A DNA stretch of 64,000 nucleotides, from assembly GCF_900078685.2 (NCBI RefSeq), contig NZ_LT546170.1, positions 703,556-767,555 of the forward strand, written 5' to 3'. A program made the translations under genes and the position numbers. Every line of letters begins with the position of its first letter. The stretch's first letter is position 1. The notes beneath the pieces were generated by a model. That model ran no database searches. It saw nothing but the letters and a program-made list of their open reading frames with translations, and had not been told where the DNA came from. Positions 48,968 through 56,009 of the stretch are shown one piece after another. This DNA is from Mycolicibacter icosiumassiliensis. Its GTDB lineage: Bacteria > Actinomycetota > Actinomycetes > Mycobacteriales > Mycobacteriaceae.

Positions 48968-49657
48968 CTAACGGGTGGTGGAATCGTCTCCGGCGGTCTG
49001 TCCGGAACGGGGAAGGGAAGCCCGCCACAGCGCGGACCCCAATGCCACCGACACCAATACGGCGACCGAGGCGATGGCCACCGGACGCCATCCCAGCGCT
49101 TCGTCGAACAACATCCACAAGCCGCATGCCAGGAAGAGCAGTCCTGCCGCGGCGTGCAGCAAGTGTTCGGGCAATCGCCGGTGCAGTACCGTCCCGACCG
49201 CGATCGCGACCGCGTCAGCCAGCACCATCCCGATCGTCGCGCCCAGCCACACGCCCAGCCAGTTGCGGTCACTGGCCAGCGCGACCGTCGCCAACATCGT
49301 CTTGTCCCCGAGTTCGGCCAACAGCACCGAAGACACCACCGCGAACAGTGCGAATCGAGGCTCGCGGACGGCGGTTTCGCCGGGCGCGGAGTTGGTTCCC
49401 TCGCGCCACGTCCACGCCGCGAAACCGATGAAGGCGACGCCGGCGACGGCGGCGATCGGGCGGGCCGGCAATGTCAGCCCGAGAAAGTGCCCCACCGTGA
49501 CTGAGATGCCATGGATGGCGAAAGCCGCGATAGCCACCCCACTGAGAACCACCCACCAGCGGTGCCGCAGCGCGTAGGTCATGGTGATCAGTTGCGATTT
49601 GTCGCCGAGTTCGGCGAGGAAGACCACGCCCAGGCTGATCAGCATGGCGGCAAGCAT
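48968..49657 (-). CDS. TMEM165/GDT1-family cation transporter
   Basis: A 229-residue membrane protein with two UPF0016 repeats, each with the diagnostic acidic motif: FLAELGDKSQLIT near residue 17 and LLAELGDKTMLAT near residue 115. About six or seven helices are predicted. Family members exchange Mn2+ or Ca2+ for H+; a Mn2+ exporter would fit the Mn-type SodA nearby, but this is inference. An in-frame ATG at 49645 is an alternative start. Confidence 0.92.
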   Translation of the reverse strand: MLAAMLISLGVVFLAELGDKSQLITMTYALRHRWWVVLSGVAIAAFAIHGISVTVGHFLGLTLPARPIAAVAGVAFIGFAAWTWREGTNSAPGETAVREPRFALFAVVSSVLLAELGDKTMLATVALASDRNWLGVWLGATIGMVLADAVAIAVGTVLHRRLPEHLLHAAAGLLFLACGLWMLFDEALGWRPVAIASVAVLVSVALGSALWRASLPRSGQTAGDDSTTR

Positions 49658-49779
49658 GCGAGACGCCCTTTCGTCAGCTGCCGAGGCTAGTGACTCCCAG
49701 GCCCGGCCGCCAGCCGACAAGGGATTTCGGCGGCCCGAATTCTATGATCCGGTGACCGCACAAACCACCGTGAATTGCT

Positions 49780-50325
49780 TTATGCGGCAAGCAGCATGGC
49801 CAATATCGCGGTGTCGGGATGGCTGACCGGGTCAACACCGACCCGGCTCACCATCGAGGTGACGGTGCCGTCGGATTCGGCTTCGACCCAGGCCGCCCGG
49901 TGCTCCAGGCCCAGGTAGGGCAGACCGGGCAGCAATATGCAGCCAGAAGCCGCGCCTCGGCATTCGGGTAGTGAGGGAACGGTCTCCGACGGCGGGTGCA
50001 GCATCAGCAGCGCGGAGGGTTGGCGGCCGGCGAAGTACCCCGGTGCGATCGCCGATTCACCGGTGACGGTGCCTTCGGCCAGCAACAATCCGACAGTGCC
50101 TGGACCGGGATTGTCGGGGAGTTCCTCGTGCGTGCCGAACACTGTTGTGGTGGGCAGCAATCCGGGCATCGAAGCGACTCGCACGGCGATGCTGAGCAGC
50201 TGTGCCCATTCCTTGGTCGAATCCGGCCAGCGGCCGAAGATCACGAAGCCGTGCAGCTCGCCACGGGAGTGAAACGGGGCGACTTCGATCGCCCGGCCGG
50301 ACCCTCCGGACCCTGTCGTCTCCAT
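49780..50325 (-). CDS. Conserved hypothetical protein (Rv3847-like)
   Basis: A 181-residue protein of unknown function, similar in size and location to Rv3847 between espR and sodA. No membrane segment or signal peptide is seen. Conserved-looking blocks include AIEVAPFHSRGELHGFVIFGR and GYFAGRQPSALLMLHPP, and the C-terminus, VGVDPVSHPDTAILAMLL, is hydrophobic. Two Cys in ECRGAASGCILL could be functional. The ATG at 50325 is chosen because the longer frame to 50655 is unrelated upstream sequence. Confidence 0.8.
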   Translation of the reverse strand: METTGSGGSGRAIEVAPFHSRGELHGFVIFGRWPDSTKEWAQLLSIAVRVASMPGLLPTTTVFGTHEELPDNPGPGTVGLLLAEGTVTGESAIAPGYFAGRQPSALLMLHPPSETVPSLPECRGAASGCILLPGLPYLGLEHRAAWVEAESDGTVTSMVSRVGVDPVSHPDTAILAMLLAA

Positions 50326-50516
50326 CGCGCACCCTCCGCGACATTCTGGCTTATCGGCTGAGCCTGCTCGCATTTCAGCGGGTGGGTTGTCTGGCAGCAT
50401 GCGGCACCCGCACAGCGGATTCAAGGTGACACGGCGAAGTGGCGGATAACGAAACGGTGAAAAGCAAGTGGGGCGCCACGCCAACGGCGCGACACCCCAC
50501 CATGCCGGCAGTGCGG

Positions 50517-51137
50517 CTAGAAGATCAGCCCCGAAGTCTTCGAGGTGGCGGCCGCGAAACGCGACTGCACATCGGCCCAGTTGACTACGTTCCAGAACGC
50601 CTTGACGTAGTCGGCTTTGACGTTCTTGTACTGCAGGTAGAAGGCGTGCTCCCACATGTCGACCTGCAGCAGCGGAATGATGCCCAGTGGCACGTTGGCT
50701 TGCTGGTCGTAGAGCTGGAAGGTCAGTAGCTTCCCGCCCAGGGTGTCGTAGCCGAGCACCGCCCAGCCCGAACCCTGGAGGCCGTTGGCGGCCGCGGTGA
50801 ACTGCGCACGGAACTTGTCGAACGAGCCGAAGGCGTCGTCGATGGCCGCGGCCAGTTCGCCCGTCGGCTTGTCACCGCCGTTGGGGGACAGGTTCTTCCA
50901 CCAGATCGAGTGGTTGACGTGTCCGCCGAGATGGAAGGCCAGGTTCTTTTCGTTCAGGAAGATCGCGCCGTGGTCGTCGTTGGCTCGAGCCTCCGCGAGC
51001 TTCTCCACTGCGGAGTTGACGCCAGCCACGTATGCAGCGTGGTGCTTGCTGTGGTGCAGTTCGTTGATCTGACCCGAGATATGCGGCTCAAGGGCTCCGT
51101 AATCCCAGTCCAAGTCCGGCAAGGTGTAGTCGGCCAC
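50517..51137 (-). CDS. sodA: Superoxide dismutase [Fe/Mn], probably Mn-type
   Basis: A 206-residue SOD with conserved metal ligands in HHSKHHAAYV, GGHVNHSIWW and LQVDMWEHAFYLQYKN. M. tuberculosis SodA has His145, an iron-type feature; here the aligned residue is Gln (YDQQANVP), the residue seen in Mn-SODs of non-tuberculous mycobacteria. Mn dependence is therefore likely. The GTG at 51137 starts the canonical VADYTLPDLDW. Like other mycobacterial SodA proteins it lacks a signal peptide. Confidence 0.95.
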   Translation of the reverse strand: MADYTLPDLDWDYGALEPHISGQINELHHSKHHAAYVAGVNSAVEKLAEARANDDHGAIFLNEKNLAFHLGGHVNHSIWWKNLSPNGGDKPTGELAAAIDDAFGSFDKFRAQFTAAANGLQGSGWAVLGYDTLGGKLLTFQLYDQQANVPLGIIPLLQVDMWEHAFYLQYKNVKADYVKAFWNVVNWADVQSRFAAATSKTSGLIF

Positions 51138-51346
51138 GGGGTTCCTTCCTTCGGTCAGTACTGATCCGGTGTCGATCACCGTTGATCATTGTCGACAGGC
51201 GTTCACGGTCTAGCGGCACCCCACTCCCAGCACGGTCGCGGTGTGGTGGGGCCACCTTCAACCACATTGCTCCAACGCCGGGTGTACCGCAACAACGGGT
51301 GGAGCTAACGCAAGGCGTCAGCCGCTCACCATGCTCAGGCAGCGGT

Positions 51347-51505
51347 TCAGGTCAGGACGAGCACAAGCAGGAAAGTCAGCAGCACCAGTGCGATCACGCC
51401 GGCGCGCAGCGACGCCAGTAAGTAGGCGCGCTTATAAGTGGACGATCCCGCATGCCAGCCCGACGCCGCTGCGACGGGCCCGGGTCCGATCGGCCGTGCC
51501 GTCAT
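51347..51505 (-). CDS. 52-residue single-pass membrane protein
   Basis: A short frame with a good ribosome site (GAGGACAGGGG before ATG 51505). The N-terminal 24 residues are Gly/Pro/Ala-rich, KRAYLLASLR is basic, and the C-terminus is a strong membrane helix (AGVIALVLLTFLLVLVLT). It lies upstream of sodA on the same strand, 210 bp from its start. No family is recognised. The clean positive-inside charge pattern and the ribosome site argue that it is expressed. Confidence 0.6.
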   Translation of the reverse strand: MTARPIGPGPVAAASGWHAGSSTYKRAYLLASLRAGVIALVLLTFLLVLVLT

Positions 51506-51759
51506 TCCCCTGTCCTCAGCATCCCTGTGCCCCCAACTTCACCGTGCGCCCACCTACGTGAGGCGCATCACATCCGTTCTGTGACGGCGATCATAGCGCT
51601 TTGTCCGCCCAGTGGAAAAATTCACTGAGATAACCCGACTTACCTGCACTGATGCGTTCCGGGGCATGCCGGCCGTTGAGTGTGGGTGGTAAGTCGCTGC
51701 TTAGCCGATCAAGCGATTTCGCTCGACACTGTTAGTCGGTCCGTGTCGATCACGCTGCG

Positions 51760-51858
51760 TTATCCACAACCGATGCGTCTTTCGGTATGTAAAAAGCACA
51801 TCACGCCCCGTGTGACCGTCGACGGGTATGTGGATAAACCTGTGGAAACTGTGGATAG
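51760..51858. other. Cluster of four DnaA-box-like sequences
   Basis: TTATCCACA (51760-51768) on the plus strand; TGTGGATAA (51829-51837), TGTGGAAAC (51841-51849) and TGTGGATAG (51850-51858) as the reverse orientation. Two match the bacterial DnaA consensus perfectly, and the others differ by one or two bases. No dnaA or dnaN gene is in the window. Confidence 0.65.
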
Positions 51859-51941
51859 CCGGAGGTAGCTGCCGGATCGCCAGCGGGCCATAGGGATGGT
51901 CTTCGACACCGTTTACCGAGGGCTCTGGCCGTGGCTGCGCT

Positions 51942-52050
51942 GACCTTGCGGTCGCCGCGTGCCTGAGGATGCTCGCCGACCTTGCGGTCGCCGCAGGACT
52001 GAGGGCGTCGACCCGACTGCGGTCGGCTCCGCTGACCTTGCGGTCGCCGC
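51942..52050 (+). repeat. Three 17-bp iteron-like direct repeats
   Basis: GACCTTGCGGTCGCCGC occurs identically at 51942-51958, 51978-51994 and 52034-52050, with a partial copy near 52015. Each contains a GACC-TTGC-GGTC palindrome. The last copy ends 12 bp before the GTG of the following gene, so the array overlaps its promoter or leader. Confidence 0.9.
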
Positions 52051-52062
52051 TAGGCTGGGGCG

Positions 52063-53142
52063 GTGATTCAGGTGTGTTCCCGCTGCAACACGCGGTGGAA
52101 CGTGCGCGACCGCCAGCGGGCCTGGTGCCCACGCTGCAACGGTGCGCTGTGGGCGCCGCTCACACCCGAGCAAGAAGCCGAGCTGCAGTGGACCCAACCC
52201 GGGCCCCCCGCACCGCCTCCAGCATCGGGGGAAGCGCCGCCACGGCTGGGTCCCGGCTACCGCTGGATCGCGGTGCGGCCCGGCCCGCCGCCTCCGCAAT
52301 CGCCGGTACGGCGCCCGCTCGGCCCCACCCCGCGCTACTCGGTGATGCCCCGCTGGACGCTGATGGGCGGGCCGATTCGCGCTGCGGCGCAGTCGAAACC
52401 GGGGGAGCGACAGGCGCCAACGGCGCGCTCACTGGAGAAGACGCTCGCTGCTGCGGTCGCCGCGCTTGGTGTCGCGGCCCTGGTGCACGCCCTGATCTAT
52501 GTGCTGATGATCATCAACCGCACCATGCTGCTGAACCCCCTGATCGCCGGTGGCGCGGTGTGGCTGGGCCGGCTGGCCGGGTTGGCCGCGATCGCGGCGG
52601 TGGTCAGCTGTGCCGTGGTGTTGACCAGGTGGCTGCTCGCCCGGCGTTCGGTGGCCTTCGCTCGACTGCATCTGCCCGAGACGCGCCCGGCCTGGGCGGT
52701 GTGGGCGGGGTGCTTGGTGCCGGTGGTCAACCTGGCCTGGGCGCCAGTCTTTGTCATGGAGCTGGCCAAGCGGGAGGACCGGCTGGAGCGGCTGCGCAAA
52801 CCCATCATTGTGTGGTGGGCCGTGTGGGCGGCCAGCACTGCGGTCGCTATCTTCGCCACCGCCACCAGTTGGGCCGGCGGGGCCCAGGGCATTGCCAATA
52901 ACATGGTCGCGACCGTGGTGGCTTACCTCCTCGGCCTGGCAGCTGTGGTGACGGCGGCCCGGGTAGTCGAGGGATTTGAGCGGCGGTCGATGGGCCGGCC
53001 AGCCCACCACTGGGTGGTGGTGGCCGACGGCCGCGATACCGCCGCGGTGTCGCCGCCGGATCCTGCCGTCGCGCCAAAGCCGGAAGATGCCACGACACCG
53101 GCCCCGGTCCTTGAGTCCGACGGACGGGAACCGGCAGCATAA
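52063..53142 (+). CDS. Zinc-ribbon membrane protein, DUF4328 type (Rv3843c-like)
   Basis: A 359-residue protein. The N-terminal zinc ribbon has CSRCNTRW and WCPRCNG. A Pro-rich cytoplasmic linker with GYRWIAVRPGPPP follows, then a DUF4328 membrane region with five or six helices (from LAAAVAALGVAALVHALIYV) containing TRPAWAVWAGCLVPVVNLAWAP. The C-terminus is an Ala/Pro/Asp tail. The start is GTG at 52063. Function is unknown. It lies 4 bp upstream of the glpQ1 remnant, matching the Rv3843c-Rv3842c order, and the 17-bp repeats lie in its upstream region. Confidence 0.85.
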   Translation: MIQVCSRCNTRWNVRDRQRAWCPRCNGALWAPLTPEQEAELQWTQPGPPAPPPASGEAPPRLGPGYRWIAVRPGPPPPQSPVRRPLGPTPRYSVMPRWTLMGGPIRAAAQSKPGERQAPTARSLEKTLAAAVAALGVAALVHALIYVLMIINRTMLLNPLIAGGAVWLGRLAGLAAIAAVVSCAVVLTRWLLARRSVAFARLHLPETRPAWAVWAGCLVPVVNLAWAPVFVMELAKREDRLERLRKPIIVWWAVWAASTAVAIFATATSWAGGAQGIANNMVATVVAYLLGLAAVVTAARVVEGFERRSMGRPAHHWVVVADGRDTAAVSPPDPAVAPKPEDATTPAPVLESDGREPAA

Positions 53143-53146
53143 GCCC

Positions 53147-53957
53147 ATGACACCGGCCGGCGATGTCGTCTCGGAGCACCCGTTTGTGGTCGCGCACCGC
53201 GGTGCCTCCATCGACCGCCCGGAACACACCCTGGCTGCCTACGACTTGGCGTTGCAGGAGGGGGCGGACGGCGTCGAGTGTGATGTGCGGCTGACCAGTG
53301 ACGGGCACCTGGTCTGTGTGCACGATCGGCGGGTGGATCGGACCTCCAGTGGTGCCGGGGTGGTCAGCGAGATGACACTGTTGCAATTGCAGCGCCTCGA
53401 CTACGGCGCCTGGCACAGTGGCGGGCAAACCAATTCACCTGAGGCCGGCAGCATCGGCGACACCGGCCTACTTACTCTCGACGCGCTGGTTGCGCTGGTG
53501 CTGGACTGGCATCGGCCGGTGAAGATCTTCATCGAGACGAAGCACCCGGTGCGCTACGGCTCGATGGTGGAGCGCGAGGTGCTCGCGCTGTTGCATCGAT
53601 TTGGGCTCGCCGCGCCGGCATCGGCCTCGCGGTCGCGGGCAGTAGTCATGTCGTTCTCCGCGGCGGCGGTGTGGCGGATTCGCCGGGCCGCGCCCCAGAT
53701 AACGGGCACCCGACCCGAGCAACACCGTCGGCAGCAGGGGCGCGGCGACCACGGTCGGTGCCACCGCGATCGGCCCGTCGATCGCGACGCTGCGGGAACA
53801 TCCGGAGTTGGTAGACCAGGCCGCCGCGCGGGGCCGCGCGCTGTACTGCTGGACCGTCGACCGCAGCGAGGACGTCGACTTCTGTAGGGATGTCGGGGTT
53901 GCGTGGATTGCGACGAATCAGCCCGCCCGAACCAAGGCGCGGTTGCGGGCGGGCTGA
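53147..53957 (+). pseudogene. glpQ1: glpQ1, glycerophosphodiester phosphodiesterase, disrupted by micro-inversion
   Basis: The first 183 residues are a good GDPD: VVAHRGASIDRPEHTLAAYD (catalytic His/Arg), GADGVECDVRLTSDGHLVC (metal Glu/Asp), IFIETKHPVRYG. After RIRRAAP the plus frame reads unrelated sequence and stops at 53887. The expected continuation, LLPTVLLGSGARYL, is present on the minus strand at 53697-53736. The rest of GlpQ1, AATTVGATAIGPSIATL to CWTVDRSEDVDF, continues in a different plus frame to 53957. The enzyme would hydrolyse glycerophosphodiesters to glycerol-3-phosphate. Inversion plus a net frame change makes the gene non-functional as written. Its end lies 16 bp from bfrB. 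Confidence 0.88.
53687..53746. repeat. 10-bp inverted repeats flanking a 40-bp inverted segment
   Basis: GCCGCGCCCC (53687-53696) and its exact reverse complement GGGGCGCGGC (53737-53746) bracket 53697-53736. Turning the 40-bp segment round restores the GlpQ1 reading A-A-P-L-L-P-T-V-L-L-G. These repeats are the probable crossover or template-switch points. Confidence 0.85.
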
Positions 53958-53973
53958 TCGGCGGGCGAGAGGT

Positions 53974-54510
53974 TTACCCGCCGGCGATACGCGGTGCGCC
54001 GGCTTCTTGGCCCACGGTGATCTCCCGTGCGACGAAGGTCTCCAACTCGAACAGGTTGTGCCCGGCACGCTCGGCGACCCGCAGCAGCTGGGTCATCACG
54101 GCCACCTCCTCAACCTGTTCGCGCAGGAACCACTGCATGAACTGTTCGCCGAGGTAGTCGCCCTCGTCGCGCGCTGCGCTGGTGAGCTGACTGATCTGCT
54201 CGGTGACGGTCCGCTCCTGCTCAAGCGTCAGCGCCAGGGCATCCCGCGGGGCGTCGAAGTGGTTGCGTACCGAGTCGACGCCGGGAATCTCGACGCGGAT
54301 GTCACGGTCGAGCAGGTACTGCACCAGCATCATGGCGTGGTTGCGTTCCTCGACGGCCTGGGCGTAAAAGAATTTCGCCAATTGTGGTAAATCCTCGCCG
54401 TCGAAATAAACCGCGACCGCGACGTATTGCTGCGCGGCGGTGAATTCGTGGTAGATCTGCTCTTGAAGCAGCGCGTGAAATTTCGTCTTATGGCTGTCGG
54501 TCTCGATCAT
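53974..54510 (-). CDS. bfrB: Ferritin BfrB
   Basis: A 178-residue iron-storage ferritin without haem ligands. Ferroxidase-centre residues lie in YHEFTAAQQYVAVAVYF and EERNHAMMLVQYLLDR, and in EQVEEVAVMTQLLR. The C-terminal tail (VGQEAGAPRIAGG) is shorter than in some homologues. The ATG at 54510 is preceded by a short leader, and an IdeR-type box lies 54 bp upstream, consistent with iron-dependent activation as in M. tuberculosis Rv3841. It is an isolated cistron. Confidence 0.95.
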   Translation of the reverse strand: MIETDSHKTKFHALLQEQIYHEFTAAQQYVAVAVYFDGEDLPQLAKFFYAQAVEERNHAMMLVQYLLDRDIRVEIPGVDSVRNHFDAPRDALALTLEQERTVTEQISQLTSAARDEGDYLGEQFMQWFLREQVEEVAVMTQLLRVAERAGHNLFELETFVAREITVGQEAGAPRIAGG

Positions 54511-54563
54511 GAACGCGATGCTACCCCTGGTCAGCGGGGGTCCGCATCCAAGGTCTGGCTTAC

Positions 54564-54582
54564 TCAGGTCAGCGTTGCCTAA
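54564..54582. promoter_or_regulatory. IdeR-box-like site upstream of bfrB
   Basis: TCAGGTCAGCGTTGCCTAA matches 13 of 19 positions of the IdeR consensus TTAGGTTAGGCTAACCTAA. It lies 54-72 bp before the bfrB start, too far upstream to block a promoter near the start, which fits activation by iron-loaded IdeR. Confidence 0.65.
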
Positions 54583-54636
54583 GTAAAGATAGGGTACGCT
54601 GAAATTGCGCAATCGCGCGACGAAATTAGGTTTGAC

Positions 54637-55815
54637 TTAATTGTCGGTGCTCGGGGTGGGTGGTGTATCGCGACGCAATGCGTCGAATAACTGGGCGGCT
54701 TCGGCGTGGTTCCAAACCACCGCGTCACCGACGTCGGTCCAGACGAACTCGCCGATGGGTACGGTCAGCGTGGTGGTGGTGCCGCGCAGCGCCCAGCCCA
54801 GGGCCGCCAGGTCGATGACGCCGGAGCTGTCGTCTATCGTCACCGCCCGTGCGGCGGCGTGTGGCGCGGTGTACCAGCGCAGCGGATTGAGCCAGACGAC
54901 CGGATCGGCAATGCGGGCCAGCAGTGCCGACAGGAACAGTCGCTGGTGGGCCATCCGGTCCAGATCGGCGCGCGGCGTGGCTCGGCTGCGTACATAGCCC
55001 AGGGCGGTCGCACCGGTCAGGTTCTGGCAGCCGGCCGGCAGATTCAGTCCGGCCAGTGGGTCGTCGATCGGTTCGTCCGGGCACAGGGTGACGCCGCCGA
55101 GGGCGTCGACGAGCGCGGCGAAACCGCCGAATCCGATCTCGAGATAATGGTCCAGCCGCAGGCCGGTGGCCTGCTCCACCGTCCGGGTCAGCAGGGGAGC
55201 GCCGCCGAGGGGGTACGCGGCGTTGATCTTGTCTTTGCCGTAGCCGGGGATCGTGACGTAGGAGTCGCGCGGCAGCGAAACCACGGTGGCCGGCGACTCC
55301 GATCCCGGACTGGGCAGGTGGACGAGCAACACGGTGTCGGTGCGGCCGTCGCCGATGTTCCCGCCGGTGCTCAGGTCTTGCTGCTCCTGGACTGTGAGGT
55401 CGGCGCGGCTGTCCGAACCGACCAGCAGCCACGTCGTGCCGAGACCCGGTGTCGGGCGGTCGGCGTAATCGGAGAATGCCGCGGTCCGTTGTAGCGCGGT
55501 GTCGAGCCAGGCTGCGGCGCCGACCAGGGACGCAGTGCCGAACAAGCCCACCAGCAGGGCGAGCGCCAGCAGTTGGCGTGGCCAAGATCGCCGTCGGCGC
55601 GAGGCGGGTTGCCGCGTGGCGCGGGGACGCGGCGTGGGAGGACGCGGCGCCGACGGTCGCGGTGCCGGCGGGGGTGCCGGTCGCTGGATGACCCGCGGCG
55701 CTGGCGCCGGCGTCACCGGCCGGCCACGGGGGTCGCGGTACAACAACGGCGGCGGTTCACGACGCGGCGGCGGTGGAAGGTGCCAGGGCTGGCCCGGCCC
55801 GCGATCGCCGTTCAC
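54637..55815 (-). CDS. LytR-CpsA-Psr (LCP) family wall-polymer ligase
   Basis: A 392-residue protein. The N-terminal 80 residues are a Pro/Arg-rich cytoplasmic tail, followed by one membrane helix (LLALALLVGLFGTASLVGAAAW). The extracellular LCP domain has LLVGSDSRADL, TDTVLLVHLP, VSLPRDSYVTIPGYGKDKINAAYPLGG and YVRSRATPRADLDRMAHQR, which hold the phosphate- and metal-binding Arg and Asp residues. LCP enzymes attach arabinogalactan to peptidoglycan. It occupies the place of Rv3840, a much shorter LytR-like frame in H37Rv. No C-terminal LytR_C domain is seen. Confidence 0.9.
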   Translation of the reverse strand: MNGDRGPGQPWHLPPPPRREPPPLLYRDPRGRPVTPAPAPRVIQRPAPPPAPRPSAPRPPTPRPRATRQPASRRRRSWPRQLLALALLVGLFGTASLVGAAAWLDTALQRTAAFSDYADRPTPGLGTTWLLVGSDSRADLTVQEQQDLSTGGNIGDGRTDTVLLVHLPSPGSESPATVVSLPRDSYVTIPGYGKDKINAAYPLGGAPLLTRTVEQATGLRLDHYLEIGFGGFAALVDALGGVTLCPDEPIDDPLAGLNLPAGCQNLTGATALGYVRSRATPRADLDRMAHQRLFLSALLARIADPVVWLNPLRWYTAPHAAARAVTIDDSSGVIDLAALGWALRGTTTTLTVPIGEFVWTDVGDAVVWNHAEAAQLFDALRRDTPPTPSTDN

Positions 55816-56009
55816 CTGCCCAATCTACGTATCGAGCGGCGGCAGGGCGATCTCCGCGGCCAGTCCAGGTGTGTCGTGGACGCCGAAGATCCGCAGCCCG
55901 CAACCTCCATTCCGCATTTTTCTCAGTTGTTATTAGTAATTCTCCGAAGAAATCGTTATCTTGGCCACATCAGTCGCCGAAGCGACCATGGAGAGGGGTC
56001 TACCCGCAG

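Larger units (their letters stand above)
51506..52062. other. 557-bp intergenic region with DnaA boxes and 17-bp repeats
   Basis: No convincing coding frame. It contains AT-richer sequence at 51590-51640, four DnaA-box-like sites (51760-51858) and three 17-bp direct repeats (51942-52050), listed separately. It separates divergent transcription of the small membrane protein/sodA side from the zinc-ribbon membrane protein gene. Confidence 0.8.
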
